Assembly: GCA_013360915.1 (NCBI GenBank)
Contig: JABWAT010000004.1
Location: 62,001-126,000, forward strand
From: Bacteroidota bacterium
GTDB taxonomy: Bacteria > Bacteroidota > JABWAT01
Reading direction: 5' to 3'
Length of the DNA: 64,000 nt
Part shown: positions 26,188-36,843 of the stretch, piece by piece
Layout of the letters: each line of letters begins with the position of its first letter
Numbering within the stretch: the first letter of the stretch is position 1
Program-made: the position numbers and the translations under genes
Notes under the pieces: model-generated
Database searches by the model: none
Told to the model about the DNA's origin: nothing
What the model saw: the letters and a program-made list of their open reading frames with translations, nothing else

Positions 26188-26793
26188 ATGAACATCCGTA
26201 ATGAATTTTCCATTTCGCCTTCTGGTCTGCTGGCACTGGTATTATTGATCTTGTCCTTCTTCCACCTGATTGCCTGTGCTCCCATGAGTGAAACCCGTCA
26301 GGACCTGACTGCCGGTTTAAATGGTGGTTTTGAAGTGTTTCAGGATGGTTTGCCGGTAAACTGGCAGGTGTATTCTCCCAAAACGGTTCCCGATGCAGAG
26401 TTTTCACTGCGACCCGATACCATCGAAAAAAGGGAAGGCCGTCAGTCAATCCGGTTCGATGTCGATCACTGCCGGTCGCTGGGTGGCCGGTTGTCACCTG
26501 GTCTTGCAACAGAGCTTCCTGTGACCCCGGGTGAAATGATTACCGTTTCTTTCTGGATGAAGCAAACCGGCGTGGTATCGATCAGGTCGGGCGCCGTATC
26601 TGCACACGAAGGACGCGTGACAGAAAAAATCCGGCAGAAAGGGAGCAGCAATCAGTGGGCCCGATACACCGTAACCGATTCCATTCCGGAGCCATTTACG
26701 ACTTATCGGTTTGAACTGTCTGTTCTGGAGCCGGGAACAGTATATTTCGATGATTTCCGGATGGAACAACCCCAGCCGTCATTGAGCAAATAA
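26188..26793 (+). CDS. Lipoprotein with a carbohydrate-binding-like domain
   Basis: The ATG at 26188 (MNIRNEF) is preferred over 26170 because GAAAGG precedes it. A hydrophobic signal ends at lipobox LIAC. Residues after it have the jelly-roll pattern of CBM4/9-type modules: N-GGFE, GLPVNWQVY, a central SFWMKQTG and the closing VYFDDFRM. No catalytic domain is attached, so it probably binds sugar or another ligand at the cell surface. About 200 residues. Confidence 0.72.
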   Translation: MNIRNEFSISPSGLLALVLLILSFFHLIACAPMSETRQDLTAGLNGGFEVFQDGLPVNWQVYSPKTVPDAEFSLRPDTIEKREGRQSIRFDVDHCRSLGGRLSPGLATELPVTPGEMITVSFWMKQTGVVSIRSGAVSAHEGRVTEKIRQKGSSNQWARYTVTDSIPEPFTTYRFELSVLEPGTVYFDDFRMEQPQPSLSK

Positions 26794-26838
26794 ACTGGTT
26801 GGCAATCTGATAAAGAACCGTTTACTTTCACAACCCGT

Positions 26839-28734
26839 ATGAACGAAACACTTCAGCCACTTATTGAACAAACCAGTCCGGTCTGGTCGGTGGCAGCCAT
26901 CGCCATAAATGGCTATCTGGCCGTTCTGATCCTGCTCATGAGTCCGGGGAAGGATTTGAACCGCCGGTTTGCCTTTCTTTCGGCCATTCTGGCTATCTGG
27001 AATCTGGGTTTACTCGGCGATACCCTGGGTTGGCATCCGGCCTTCCGGATTGTCATGTTTCAAAGCATCCCATGGATTGGTACCGCATCCTGGCTGTTTA
27101 CGGTCCGGGTGATTCAATCACCGAAGCCACTCTGGATTACCGGACTGTTTGCGGGTTTATCGGCCGGATTGACGGTCTATGCTCTTTTACCCGGGATGGT
27201 GGATCCAGGTTCTCCGCAGTTTGGTGGTTTCACCCTGGTTCTCATGGGATGCCTGTACCTGATGATCGGTTCATCGTTGTGGGTTTTTATCAGAGAATAC
27301 CGGTTGCTGACCGATTCTCGGGACCGCCAGATGTACCGCTGGTTAATGGTGGCTGGTCTGATTGGTCTGGTCGGTGGTTCTTCCGATCTGATTGTTCCGG
27401 GTCCCGCTTGGTGGGAAGCCGGGAATCTGGCGGTGGTTCTGACCTCGCTTATAATTGTCTGGGCCATGTTCCGCTTTCGCCTGTTCAGCACCCGGGGAAA
27501 AACTCCGGTCCGGAGGGTGATGCTGCTCTGGGTTGTTTTTCATCTGTTGCTGATGACCGGACTGGCCCTGATTCCCGAGCCTGAGGGCTGGTGGTGGTTT
27601 GTACTTGTTCCCGTTATCTGGATGAACACAGCGATCACCCGGCAGGTGTATGCCATGGAAATTCATGATGAAATCACCAGGTGGTTGTTCAAGGAAGCCT
27701 GGCGGCAGCAGTTGGCCATGAATGCACTGGACCGCCAACTGATCACGGTTCCTGCGTTCGAGCCGGTTATGTCCCTGTATCGCGAACTGGTTTCCAAACA
27801 TGCCGGATTATCGGTTCTGGTGATTGGCTACCGGAATCAGGCAGGTGAATTCCGGTATCTGCCTGTATCTGGTTCTTCCCTGCAATGGAATCACCTGGTC
27901 TGGTCTGCCGGCACACCGCCGGTCTTTCCTGCAGATCTGACCGGTTCGGTTCCGGTCTGGTGGGTGCAGGTGGTGGAATATGAGACTGATACGTGGTATG
28001 TGGTGGTGGAAAAACCAATGCAGCGACGGTCCAGACTGCCGGTGAATGAAACAGTGCTTCAGCAGGCTACCGCCCGTCTGATTCCCTGGATTCAGCAATT
28101 GGATCTGTTGGAAAAGGCCGCCCGGCAGCAACGGTTGGCAAAACTGGGCGAGCTGGCCCTCACCCTGGCCCATGAAATCCGGAATCCGCTTTCAAGTATT
28201 CATCTGGCTGTCACCACTCTCAATATGGATAACCAGGAACGTTACCTTCCGATTATCCGCGAGGAAACCGACCGGCTGAACCGCCTGGTCGAATCTCTGA
28301 TGCAATTCGGACGGCCGGTCCGGGCTGATCTGCATCCGGTTGCTTTGCGTGACCTGCTGACAAAGCTTGAACCGTTGTATCCGCAACTGGAAATCTCGGT
28401 TCCCTCCGATCTGATCATCCGGGCGGATGGATCCCTGCTTCTCCAATCCCTGCAGAACCTGCTGAACAATGCACTGGAAGCCGGTGGTCCCGGTGTCCGG
28501 ATGGAAATCCATTCGGAAGGAGAGAACCTGATCGTCTCTGATTCCGGTCCCGGGATTCCACCCGGTCAGCGGGCCAGGTTGTTCGAACCCTTTGTCACGT
28601 CCAAATCAACCGGCACGGGCCTCGGACTGGCCCAATGCCGTCGGTATCTGGAAGCCATGGGAATGACCATCCGGTTGGATGACGGTCATGTTACAAAATG
28701 GATTATTTCGCTTTCTGAAAGGGCGCGCCTGTGA
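26839..28734 (+). CDS. Membrane sensor histidine kinase (NtrB/AtoS-type catalytic core)
   Basis: A 631-residue kinase. About eight membrane helices (residues 15-270) form an uncharacterised N-terminal sensor. A GAF-like region follows (285-400), then the dimerisation helix with phospho-acceptor His445 in [11 protein letters not shown]. The ATPase domain shows LNNALEAG (N box), DSGPGIP (G1) and GTGLGLAQ (G2). Its GTGA overlap with the response regulator gene makes them a cognate pair. The signal is unknown. Confidence 0.92.
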   Translation: MNETLQPLIEQTSPVWSVAAIAINGYLAVLILLMSPGKDLNRRFAFLSAILAIWNLGLLGDTLGWHPAFRIVMFQSIPWIGTASWLFTVRVIQSPKPLWITGLFAGLSAGLTVYALLPGMVDPGSPQFGGFTLVLMGCLYLMIGSSLWVFIREYRLLTDSRDRQMYRWLMVAGLIGLVGGSSDLIVPGPAWWEAGNLAVVLTSLIIVWAMFRFRLFSTRGKTPVRRVMLLWVVFHLLLMTGLALIPEPEGWWWFVLVPVIWMNTAITRQVYAMEIHDEITRWLFKEAWRQQLAMNALDRQLITVPAFEPVMSLYRELVSKHAGLSVLVIGYRNQAGEFRYLPVSGSSLQWNHLVWSAGTPPVFPADLTGSVPVWWVQVVEYETDTWYVVVEKPMQRRSRLPVNETVLQQATARLIPWIQQLDLLEKAARQQRLAKLGELALTLAHEIRNPLSSIHLAVTTLNMDNQERYLPIIREETDRLNRLVESLMQFGRPVRADLHPVALRDLLTKLEPLYPQLEISVPSDLIIRADGSLLLQSLQNLLNNALEAGGPGVRMEIHSEGENLIVSDSGPGIPPGQRARLFEPFVTSKSTGTGLGLAQCRRYLEAMGMTIRLDDGHVTKWIISLSERARL

Positions 28735-30080
28735 AAACAGAAAACCAGACACGTATGCGTCTGTTGTTGGCTGATGATGAGAAAAATCTGCGGTTGCTTT
28801 TATCTGATCTGCTGACCAAGGCCGGCTATCAGGTCGATACAGCCGAAAACGGAGATGAGGCTCTGCGAAAACTCGCTTCCAATCCGTATGATCTGCTCCT
28901 GACCGATCTGAAAATGCCGTATGTTTCCGGCATGGAAATTATCAGAGAACTCAGCACCCGTAAAGATGCTCCGGTCATGATCATGATGACGGCTTTTTCC
29001 ACCGTGGAAGTCGCAGTGGAAGCCATGAAGCTCGGGGCCTTCGATTTTATCGTGAAACCCGTTGATCCCAATCAGTTGCTTCAGATTCTTGAAAAAGCAT
29101 CGGCCGTTTCCAGTCAGCAGGCACCGGCCCGTCCTGTCCGGACCGGTACGGGCAAAAAGGTGGCTGGCCAGCTGGTGGGTGATTCACCTGCCATGACCAC
29201 ACTAAAGGACCTGATTGCCAGAGTCGCCCCCGTTGATGTTTCGGTTCTGATACAGGGTGAAAGCGGGACAGGAAAAGAATTGGTAGCCCGGGCCATTCAT
29301 GCAGCCAGTGGTCGTGCCAGTGGTCCGTTTGTAGCCGTGAACTGCGCCGCTTTAAATGAGAATTTGATTGAAAGCGAGTTTTTCGGTCATGAAAAAGGGG
29401 CCTTTACCGGTGCGGCTGACCGCAGGATCGGCCGGTTTGAACTGGCCGATGGCGGCACCATCTTTCTCGATGAAATCGGGGACCTCCCCTTTTCGCTTCA
29501 GGCTAAATTACTGCGTGTTTTACAGGAGCGTCAGATTGAGCGGGTCGGCGGGGTTCAAACCATTCCGATCAATGTTCGGGTCATTGCTGCCACTTGCCAG
29601 GATCTCAAGAAAAAGCTTGTGGAAGGGACCTTCAGAGAAGATTTGTTCTTCCGCCTGGCAGTGTTCCCGCTGGTAACCCCGCCCCTCAGAAACCGGCCGG
29701 AGGATATTCCCGTTCTCACAGGCGTTCTGCTTGGCAAACTGGCCGGACAGTTGGGTGTGAAAGTCCCGCAGCCGGGGAAGAATTTTCTGGACAGTTTAGC
29801 CGGGTATCACTGGCCCGGAAATGTGAGGGAACTTGAAAATCAGCTGATGCGGTTGCTGATACTGCAGGCCGATAAACCGGAATGGAATGAGGCGGTTCAG
29901 ATGGAAGGTGTGACCCAGAAATCCACCCCGGTAGTTTCGGAAGATGAACTGCTGGTCACCACACTTCGCAGGACCAATTGCAACATCAGTCAGACTGCCG
30001 AGAAATTGGGTGTCAGCCGTGTGACCATCTATGCCCGGATCAAGGCGTTACAGCTGAATCTTGCCGAACTCAGGGGGTAA
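28731..30080 (+). CDS. Sigma-54-dependent response regulator (NtrC family)
   Basis: A 449-residue enhancer-binding protein. The receiver has phospho-acceptor Asp59 (LLTDLKMP) and a conserved lysine near 109. The AAA+ domain has Walker A GESGTGKE (176-183), the sigma-54 contact loop GAFTGA (223-228) and Walker [12 protein letters not shown] Fis-type helix-turn-helix closes the protein ([21 protein letters not shown]). It requires RpoN, which is not in the window. The GTG start overlaps the kinase stop. It is tail-to-tail with the dipeptidase gene, overlapping by 11 bp. Confidence 0.95.
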   Translation: MKTENQTRMRLLLADDEKNLRLLLSDLLTKAGYQVDTAENGDEALRKLASNPYDLLLTDLKMPYVSGMEIIRELSTRKDAPVMIMMTAFSTVEVAVEAMKLGAFDFIVKPVDPNQLLQILEKASAVSSQQAPARPVRTGTGKKVAGQLVGDSPAMTTLKDLIARVAPVDVSVLIQGESGTGKELVARAIHAASGRASGPFVAVNCAALNENLIESEFFGHEKGAFTGAADRRIGRFELADGGTIFLDEIGDLPFSLQAKLLRVLQERQIERVGGVQTIPINVRVIAATCQDLKKKLVEGTFREDLFFRLAVFPLVTPPLRNRPEDIPVLTGVLLGKLAGQLGVKVPQPGKNFLDSLAGYHWPGNVRELENQLMRLLILQADKPEWNEAVQMEGVTQKSTPVVSEDELLVTTLRRTNCNISQTAEKLGVSRVTIYARIKALQLNLAELRG

Positions 30081-31254
30081 CCACCGAAAGGGCTGTTTCC
30101 CACACCCGAAGAAAGTTCTCTCCGAGAATTTTCCGGATGTCTGTTTCTGAATACCCGCGCCGCATGAGTTCGGCTACCAGATTGGGGTAAGTCGCAGCCG
30201 TTTCCAGGCCGGCCGGAAGGGTTGGTCCCACACCGTCATAGTCAGATCCCAGGCCAACGTGATCGATTCCAGCCAGCCTGACCGCATGATCAATGTGGTC
30301 GGCCACATCTGAAATGGTGGCTCTCGGGTATGGATTTTCCTTTTCCCATCGTGTCCGTTCTGCTTTCACGGCCGGATCATCGCGTTTGGTGATCGCATTT
30401 TCTTTTATAAAACGGTCGAGGTGTTCCCTGCGGCGGTCTCCGTAGGAATTTCCGGCCCTGGTCAGAAAATACGTTCCGAAATTGATCATGATAATGCCAT
30501 CCTTCCGGGCCAGCGCCTTGAGCATGTCATCACTCACATTGCGTTCAAAACCCGGAGTGAAATGACGGCAGGATGAATGTGAAATGACAGGTGGGGCCTT
30601 TGTTTCCCGAAGGGCCTGATAAAAGGTGGAATCGGTGACATGAGCCAGATCGACGAGAATTCCCAACCGGTTCATTTCCGAAATAACCGTCCGTCCGAAT
30701 TCCGTCAGGTCCCGGCCTGTCGGGGAAGTGTCGTATGATGAACCACCGATCTGGTTATGGGTTGCATGAGTCAGGGTAATGTACCGGACTCCCTTTTTAT
30801 AGAAATACTCCACGTTTTCAGGATTTCCTTCAATCGGAGAGCCATTCTCCATACCAAGCGGAAGTGATATCAGTCCGTTGGCTGTGTTTGAACGGATATC
30901 GGCCGGAGATAAGGCTTTCGCAACCACCCCCGGGTTCCGGGTGATGACACTATCCACCAGACGGATCAGCAAATTGGCATGTTGGAAACTGGCTCCAGGG
31001 GTTTTCTGAAGTCCGGATGGCGTGTAAATCGACATGAATGGTGCATCCAGCCCCCCTTTCCGGGCAAGCGGAATGGAAAAATCGGAACAATTCCGACCGG
31101 TGATCATATCGGTTTCACGGTTGGATTCAATCAGACTTGGTGTGTCGATATGCCCGTCCACAATGATGGCTGATTGGCAGAGTGCGGTGGCTGCCGCCAG
31201 GTGAGTGGTATCGGGTTGAAAGCTGAATGATGAAAGCAGGAAAAGAAGAAACAT
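30070..31254 (-). CDS. Membrane dipeptidase (renal dipeptidase family, M19)
   Basis: A 394-residue zinc dipeptidase, exported by a short N-terminal signal. Zinc ligands are visible in DGHIDTP (His and Asp), GMENG (bridging Glu), LAHVTDSTF and [10 protein letters not shown] (His residues); [10 protein letters not shown] near 325 completes the site. It would release amino acids from dipeptides in the periplasm, which suits the other secreted peptidases in this window. Its last 11 bp overlap the end of the response regulator gene on the other strand. Confidence 0.93.
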   Translation of the reverse strand: MFLLFLLSSFSFQPDTTHLAAATALCQSAIIVDGHIDTPSLIESNRETDMITGRNCSDFSIPLARKGGLDAPFMSIYTPSGLQKTPGASFQHANLLIRLVDSVITRNPGVVAKALSPADIRSNTANGLISLPLGMENGSPIEGNPENVEYFYKKGVRYITLTHATHNQIGGSSYDTSPTGRDLTEFGRTVISEMNRLGILVDLAHVTDSTFYQALRETKAPPVISHSSCRHFTPGFERNVSDDMLKALARKDGIIMINFGTYFLTRAGNSYGDRRREHLDRFIKENAITKRDDPAVKAERTRWEKENPYPRATISDVADHIDHAVRLAGIDHVGLGSDYDGVGPTLPAGLETAATYPNLVAELMRRGYSETDIRKILGENFLRVWETALSVVTP

Positions 31255-31274
31255 GGGAAGGGTGTCTGAGTTGA

Positions 31275-31306
31275 AACCTTCCGGACCGGCAACCGGCCCG
31301 GAGGTT
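31275..31306 (-). terminator. Possible terminator stem between two minus-strand genes
   Basis: AACCTTCCGGACCGG pairs with CCGGCCCGGAGGTT across a short CAA loop, allowing wobble pairs. It is not followed by a clear T run on the minus strand, so its terminator role is doubtful. Confidence 0.4.
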
Positions 31307-31322
31307 TAGAGGAAGTGAAAGA

Positions 31323-32030
31323 TCAGAAAATAACCGAGACCCCGATATGCCAGGAGATGAAATCGGTTTCTGATTGCGTGTTTTTAGTGGTCCAGCTCGA
31401 GGTGTTGTTGTCGAAATAAATATCTGAGGCTTTATTCAGGTACTCGGCTGAATTGCCAAAGGTATTCTTCACTTTCAGGTCAACAAAAATGGCGCCTGGT
31501 TTGGGCAATTGCATGGAATTACCCTCATCCTTCCAGACCTGAAACAGAATTCCGGCACCGTAGCCTGAGCTGAAGGTCAGGTCATCCTGATTCGTATCAC
31601 TGATGATCTCTTCATCCTTGTTCCTGTCTTTTACCGAAGTGACAGTGCTGAAGAAAGTTCCACCGATAAATCCTTCCACGTATGGACGGAACATTCCTTC
31701 CGGATACTGGAGACGGCCGACCAGATGGATCAGCAGGGCCTGATTGGTAATATCAACATCTGCGTTAACGGGAACGCCCTGAGGGCCGCCGAGTGAACGC
31801 TGAAACGATTCCCCGCCCCGATAGAGATATCCGATGTTTAATCCGGCATTGGCCCATCCCAGGCCTGCAAATCCTTCAATGGATCCACCCCACATGAGTT
31901 TGTTTCCGGTGGCTTTTTCGAATTCACCTTGTGGATTGCCGGCCATTCCGTTCAGTCCGACTGTAAATTGCTGGGCAGAGCCGGTGGTGAATACCAGAAG
32001 GGTAAAGAGCGATAAGATAATAGATTTCAT
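31323..32030 (-). CDS. Outer-membrane beta-barrel protein of unknown function
   Basis: A 235-residue secreted protein with a signal cut near residue 19 (GSAQ). The mature part alternates hydrophobic and polar residues (FTVGLNGMAGNPQGEFEKATG at the start, WHIGVSVIF at the end), typical of small OmpW/OprF-like barrels. It lacks an OmpA peptidoglycan domain. Divergent from hemB. No substrate can be inferred. Confidence 0.72.
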   Translation of the reverse strand: MKSIILSLFTLLVFTTGSAQQFTVGLNGMAGNPQGEFEKATGNKLMWGGSIEGFAGLGWANAGLNIGYLYRGGESFQRSLGGPQGVPVNADVDITNQALLIHLVGRLQYPEGMFRPYVEGFIGGTFFSTVTSVKDRNKDEEIISDTNQDDLTFSSGYGAGILFQVWKDEGNSMQLPKPGAIFVDLKVKNTFGNSAEYLNKASDIYFDNNTSSWTTKNTQSETDFISWHIGVSVIF

Positions 32031-32207
32031 GAGACACCTTTTTTAAAAATTGTTGCGAAGGTACCGACTAAATAGCCCGATCTCCAATAAACGGATCATT
32101 GTTACGACGAAAACAGGGGCCCGGTTACTCCGAATTGACAGTGGAGTTACTCATCTGACCGATTAAACCCCTACTTTTGTAACCATGAAAATAACCGGAC
32201 TGACTTT

Positions 32208-33188
32208 ATGCTGATCCGCCCAAGACGTAACCGTGCATCGGCCGGAATCCGTTCCCTGGTGCGGGAAACCACCCTCACCTGTTCCGATCTGATCATGCCC
32301 TTGTTCGTCATCGGCGGGACCAACCGCCGGGAACCCGTTCGTTCTATGCCGGGTATCGACCGGCTGTCACCTGACCTTGTGGTGGAGACCGCACGTGAAC
32401 TAAGGTCACTGGGCGTTCCTGCGGTGGTGTTGTTCCCTGCCATCGAGGAGGAGAAGAAGGATAAAACAGCCACAGAAAGCACCAATCCGGATGGTTTGTA
32501 CCTGAGCACCATCCGGTTGCTGAAGCGTGAAATTCCCGACATGGTCATCATCACCGATGTGGCAATGGATCCGTACAGTTCTGATGGACATGATGGGTTG
32601 GTTGCCGACAGCGGGGAAATTCTGAACGATGAAACGCTTGAAATCCTGGCCCGGATGTCAGTGGCACAGGCCAGGGCCGGGGCCGATATCATTGCTCCCT
32701 CCGATATGATGGATGGACGGGTGGAATACATCCGCCGGTCACTCGATGCGGAAGGCTTTACTGGTGTCGGCATTCTCAGTTATTCAGCCAAGTATGCGTC
32801 TGCCTTTTACGGACCGTTCCGCGATGCACTGGACAGTGCCCCGAAAAAAGGAGACAAAAAAACCTACCAGATGGATCCTGCCAACAGCCGGGAGGCCCTC
32901 CGCGAGGTGTTTCTCGACATCGCTGAAGGGGCAGACATGGTGATGGTCAAGCCCGGACTGCCTTATCTGGATGTGGTTCGCCAGGTGGCAGAAGAATCGG
33001 AAGTGCCGGTGGCGGTTTATAATGTATCGGGTGAATACGCCATGATCCGGGCCGCTGCCGCCAATGGCTGGCTCGATTACCGCTCCTGTGTGATGGAAAC
33101 ACTCACCGCCTTTAAGCGGGCAGGAGCCGATCTGATTTTAACCTATCACGCATTGGAAGCGGCCCGGTGGATAAACGGAAAAGTCTGA
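32208..33188 (+). CDS. hemB: Delta-aminolevulinic acid dehydratase (porphobilinogen synthase)
   Basis: Condenses two 5-aminolevulinate molecules to porphobilinogen in haem and corrin synthesis. Schiff-base lysines are Lys195 (YSAKYASAFYGPF) and Lys248 (MVKPGLPYLD). The metal loop reads DVAMDPYSSDGHDG, with aspartates where zinc enzymes have cysteines, so it is the Mg-dependent type without catalytic zinc. 326 residues. TACTTTTG at 32172-32179 is a perfect -7 match about 29 bp before the ATG. It overlaps anmK by 22 bp and leads a six-gene cluster. Confidence 0.96.
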   Translation: MLIRPRRNRASAGIRSLVRETTLTCSDLIMPLFVIGGTNRREPVRSMPGIDRLSPDLVVETARELRSLGVPAVVLFPAIEEEKKDKTATESTNPDGLYLSTIRLLKREIPDMVIITDVAMDPYSSDGHDGLVADSGEILNDETLEILARMSVAQARAGADIIAPSDMMDGRVEYIRRSLDAEGFTGVGILSYSAKYASAFYGPFRDALDSAPKKGDKKTYQMDPANSREALREVFLDIAEGADMVMVKPGLPYLDVVRQVAEESEVPVAVYNVSGEYAMIRAAAANGWLDYRSCVMETLTAFKRAGADLILTYHALEAARWINGKV

Positions 33189-34303
33189 CCATAGCCGGTG
33201 CCATGTCGGGCACCTCCCTGGATGCCATTGACTGGGCCACAATCCGGATTCCGGCTGATTTCCCCGATTCATTCATTGATATTCTTTCGACCTCATCCTG
33301 GCCGATTCCCGGCGAACTGAAGGAACGGCTCCGGTCCCTGGCGCTGGGGCAACCGGCTTCTGCCTCGGTTTTTCTTCATACCGAAGAAGCATTGACCGAT
33401 GCCTATCTGGAGTCGTTGCAGGTCCACTTGTCAAAATCAGGAATCAAACCCGAGTTTCTGGCCTGCCACGGACAAACCATCTATCACGATCCGGCACCAG
33501 TCAACGCAGACCATCCTTACCGCGGCACCTGGCAGATACTCAATGGCCAGCGGCTCGCGCTTGAATCGGGAATACCGGTCATCTGGCAATTCCGGCAGGC
33601 CGATATGGCAGCCGGAGGACAGGGTGCACCGCTGGTTCCGGCGGTTGACCGTCTGCTTTTCAGCCGGTTCAAACCCTGTGCTGTGCTGAATATCGGGGGG
33701 ATTGCCAATCTTACTTTCCTGCGCAGGGATGGATCGGTTACCGGTTTCGATTGCGGACCCGGGAACATGGTGATGGACTATCTGGCACGCAAATTCATGG
33801 ACAGACCTTATGATGCCGGCGGAGATATTGCCTCCATCGGAAAGGTTCATCACGGTCCGCTCGACATGGCGCTGGCTCACCCATTTTTTTCCAGTCCGCC
33901 CCCGAAATCGACCGGCCGGGAACTGTTCAGCGATGACTGGATTGAGGAGTGGATGGATCACTTTCCGATGAAAACCCTTCCCGCCGATTATCTGGCCACC
34001 GCGGCCGAGTTGACGGCAAGGTCCATTGCCGATTCGGTCCGGTTGTTCGCACCCGAGGAACCCACCTGTCTGTTTGTTTCGGGCGGGGGAAGCCGCAATC
34101 CGTTTCTGATGAGAAGACTGATCCGGTTACTGCCCAATAATCTGTACCCCGATCCTACCGATTCGGCGGGTGTTCCGGCCGATTGGAAAGAGGCCATTGC
34201 CTTTGCCATTCTCGGTTGGATGAGAATCAATTCCATGCCGGCCAATCAGCCCGAGGTCACCGGAGCATCCCGGCCGGTGTTGCTGGGTGTGGTGACCAAT
34301 TAA
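33167..34303 (+). CDS. anmK: Anhydro-N-acetylmuramic acid kinase
   Basis: Cytosolic peptidoglycan-recycling enzyme that opens and phosphorylates 1,6-anhydro-MurNAc. The N-terminal phosphate loop GAMSGTSLDAID, the catalytic ACHGQTIYHDP, GQGAPLVPAVD and FVSGGGSRNP are all present. 378 residues. The start is a GTG inside the end of hemB: the phosphate loop lies only 12 codons in, so no later start is possible. The 22-bp overlap suggests coupling to hemB. There is no obvious biochemical link between the two. Confidence 0.94.
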   Translation: MDKRKSLTIAGAMSGTSLDAIDWATIRIPADFPDSFIDILSTSSWPIPGELKERLRSLALGQPASASVFLHTEEALTDAYLESLQVHLSKSGIKPEFLACHGQTIYHDPAPVNADHPYRGTWQILNGQRLALESGIPVIWQFRQADMAAGGQGAPLVPAVDRLLFSRFKPCAVLNIGGIANLTFLRRDGSVTGFDCGPGNMVMDYLARKFMDRPYDAGGDIASIGKVHHGPLDMALAHPFFSSPPPKSTGRELFSDDWIEEWMDHFPMKTLPADYLATAAELTARSIADSVRLFAPEEPTCLFVSGGGSRNPFLMRRLIRLLPNNLYPDPTDSAGVPADWKEAIAFAILGWMRINSMPANQPEVTGASRPVLLGVVTN

Positions 34304-34321
34304 CTATAATCCGACTTTTTT

Positions 34322-35353
34322 ATGAGCTTTACTCCGATTTCACTGCAGGATGGTGGGGCCCTTACCCGCAAAATTCAGTCCTGGGTGCCTGCAGACCCTT
34401 CCATCCTTGTGGTGTCCCTTTCCGAGGAGGCTGCGGTCATCCGGATTCCTGAAGGTGATCACGTGATCACCGCCTCGGGACTGATGATTGAAGGAATTCA
34501 TGCCGATCTGACCTACCAGTCCATGGCCCATCTGGGTTTTAAATCAGTTTCACGGGGCCTGGGTTCGCTGCTGGCAATGAACGGACAGGGTGAGTGGATC
34601 ACACTGAATCTGGCCCTCCCGCGGAAAATCTCGCTCGAATTGCTCGAGGATTTTTTTTCGGGGGTTCGGGCAGCCTGCCGTGAATTCAGGCTGTCCGTGG
34701 CCGGGGTGAACCTGAGTCCGACATCGGCCAATCTGGTGATCGGTTACACGGCGGGCGGTAGGGTTTCGCCAGACCAGCTGATCAGAAAAGGGGGATGTGC
34801 TGCAGGTGATCTGATTGCAGTGACCGGATACCCGGGTCGCAGTTTTTCGGGACTGAAGGTGCTGCTGAGGGAGAAGGCCATTTATCTGTCGCAGCCGGAA
34901 GGATATAGTCCTTCTTTTCAGAATGAATCCTGGCTGATAGAAAGTTACCTGACTCCTCGTCCGCCTGTTTCCACCACCAGCTGGATGTCTGCCAATCAAT
35001 TGAAACCCACGGCTATGGCTGGTCTTACCGAGGGATTGGCCGGGGGACTTTATCAGCTGATTTCTGCCTCGGGGTTGGGGGCTGATCTGGAAGAAAACCT
35101 CCTGCCTTCTCATGAACAGATCCGCGATCTGGCTACCAGACTTGGTGATGATGATCTTCAGTATGTCCTGTATGGCGGAGACGATCCCGGCCTGATCATG
35201 ACCTTCCCTCCATCAGCGGCTGACAGGATTGAGTCCTGCGAAGATCTGACCGTGATCGGAACCATCACCTCTTCACATCAGCACCTGATGCTTGTCAATC
35301 CCATCGATGGTGCCCGTCCTGTCGATCCGATCGGGGGCTGGCAGAACGAATGA
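34322..35353 (+). CDS. ThiL/PurM-like protein with altered metal-site residues
   Basis: A 343-residue protein with the two-domain layout of thiamine-monophosphate kinase. The landmarks are present but changed. GDDAAVI is replaced by SEEAAVI near residue 35, T-D-MLVEGVHF by SGLMIEGIHAD, and the GGDT motif by GVNLS near 125. These positions hold the Asp residues that bind Mg-ATP in ThiL, so the normal reaction is doubtful. The C-terminal GGDDPGLIMTFP is kept. It overlaps moaA by four bases, which hints at a role in cofactor synthesis or a divergent kinase. Confidence 0.72.
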   Translation: MSFTPISLQDGGALTRKIQSWVPADPSILVVSLSEEAAVIRIPEGDHVITASGLMIEGIHADLTYQSMAHLGFKSVSRGLGSLLAMNGQGEWITLNLALPRKISLELLEDFFSGVRAACREFRLSVAGVNLSPTSANLVIGYTAGGRVSPDQLIRKGGCAAGDLIAVTGYPGRSFSGLKVLLREKAIYLSQPEGYSPSFQNESWLIESYLTPRPPVSTTSWMSANQLKPTAMAGLTEGLAGGLYQLISASGLGADLEENLLPSHEQIRDLATRLGDDDLQYVLYGGDDPGLIMTFPPSAADRIESCEDLTVIGTITSSHQHLMLVNPIDGARPVDPIGGWQNE

Positions 35354-36357
35354 GTCCTCTGACCCCCTCTCATCCGCTGGCGGATACGTTCGGAAGATTT
35401 CACCATTATCTGCGGATTTCGGTGACCGATCGTTGTAACCTGCGATGCCGGTATTGCATGCCAGCCGATGGGGTTCCCCTCGTTCCCAAATCGGACCTGC
35501 TTACCTTCGAGGAAATCACGCAGCTGGTCGGGTGGCTTGCCGAAGCCGGAGTGTCAAAAATCAGACTCACCGGCGGGGAGCCCACTGTCAGAAAAGGCCT
35601 GCCAGACCTGCTGGGTCAGTTGAAGGCCATCCCCGGAATCAGAACATTGGCCATGACTTCAAACGGACTCCTGCTCGGCCCCGTTCTGGATCAATTGGTG
35701 GAAAACGGACTCAGTCAGTTGAATCTTTCTCTGGATGCCCTGTCACCGGCAGTGTTCAGAACCATCACCCGGCGGGAGGGTCTGGAAAACGTTCTCTCCG
35801 TGATTGATCGTGCTCTCAGCCTGAAGGAACTCGAAGTAAAAGTCAACATGGTGGTCCTCAGGGGAGTGAACGACCATGAGATTCCGGACATGGTTTCCTA
35901 CTTCACAAAAAGACGTGCCGAACTCAGATTCATTGAATGGATGCCTTTTTCGGGCAATGAATGGACGGGGGACCTGCTGGTTTCAAAGTCGGAGATCCTT
36001 CAGCGGATTTCACAACTGGAACCCATTCAGCCGGTTGGATACTCGGATGCCGGAACCGGAACAGCCGACCAGTTTATCCTTCCGGAATCCGGACTCAGAA
36101 TCGGAATCATCTCCAGCATGACCGACCATTTCTGTGCAACCTGTTCCCGTATCCGTCTGACTGCAGAAGGAATGTTTAAATCCTGCCTCTTTGAAAACAG
36201 CGAAATCGATCTGCGGACTCCTCTAAGAGCAGGTGCAACACGGCATGACATTCTGAATCTCATTTCACGGAAAATAAAAGAAAAAAAAGCCGCACACGGA
36301 GGCATGCACATGATTGCACAAAATCCTGGCCGCCCCATGGTAGCAATCGGAGGTTAA
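35350..36357 (+). CDS. moaA: GTP 3',8-cyclase MoaA
   Basis: Radical SAM enzyme that begins molybdenum cofactor synthesis from GTP. The N-terminal cluster motif is Cys29-x3-Cys33-x2-Cys36 (CNLRCRYC). The second cluster uses Cys262, Cys265 and Cys279. The essential C-terminal Gly-Gly is the last two residues. 335 residues, full length. Start overlaps the ThiL-like gene; moaC begins at the base after its stop. Confidence 0.95.
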   Translation: MSPLTPSHPLADTFGRFHHYLRISVTDRCNLRCRYCMPADGVPLVPKSDLLTFEEITQLVGWLAEAGVSKIRLTGGEPTVRKGLPDLLGQLKAIPGIRTLAMTSNGLLLGPVLDQLVENGLSQLNLSLDALSPAVFRTITRREGLENVLSVIDRALSLKELEVKVNMVVLRGVNDHEIPDMVSYFTKRRAELRFIEWMPFSGNEWTGDLLVSKSEILQRISQLEPIQPVGYSDAGTGTADQFILPESGLRIGIISSMTDHFCATCSRIRLTAEGMFKSCLFENSEIDLRTPLRAGATRHDILNLISRKIKEKKAAHGGMHMIAQNPGRPMVAIGG

Positions 36358-36843
36358 ATGGCGGGCTTTTCTCATCTGAATGAACAAAACCGGCTTCACA
36401 TGGTCGATGTGAGCGGGAAGCCCGATACCCATCGGCTGGCTCGGGCAACCGGAACCATTGATCTGGAAGAAGCATACACCGCGGCCCGTGATCAGCACCT
36501 GGCCAAAGGAGACCTGCTGACCACGGCCACCATTGCCGGAATTCAGGGAGCCAAAAGCACCTCCGGTCTGATTCCTTTGTGTCATCCGCTGCCTCTTTCC
36601 TCGGTCAGTCTCGACTTCCGGTTTTCCGATGAAACACGTCAGCTGACGGTGACTGCCACAGCCATCACCACTGGTAAAACCGGAGTTGAGATGGAAGCGC
36701 TCACCGCCGTGTCTGTTGCGCTTCTGACGGTTTTTGATATGTGCAAGGCCATCACACACCGGATGACCATTCATTCGATCCGCATCCTCAGAAAAGAGGG
36801 CGGACGGTCGGGAACCATGGACTTCACAGGAGAACAGCCATGA
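36358..36843 (+). CDS. moaC: Cyclic pyranopterin monophosphate synthase MoaC
   Basis: Converts the MoaA product to cPMP. The 161 residues contain the family signatures HMVDVSGKPDTHRLARA at the start, KSTSGLIPLCHPLPLSS in the middle and GKTGVEMEALTAVSVALLTVFDMCKA (the active-site stretch). The ATG directly follows the moaA stop and its own stop overlaps the next start (ATGA). Confidence 0.95.
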   Translation: MAGFSHLNEQNRLHMVDVSGKPDTHRLARATGTIDLEEAYTAARDQHLAKGDLLTTATIAGIQGAKSTSGLIPLCHPLPLSSVSLDFRFSDETRQLTVTATAITTGKTGVEMEALTAVSVALLTVFDMCKAITHRMTIHSIRILRKEGGRSGTMDFTGEQP

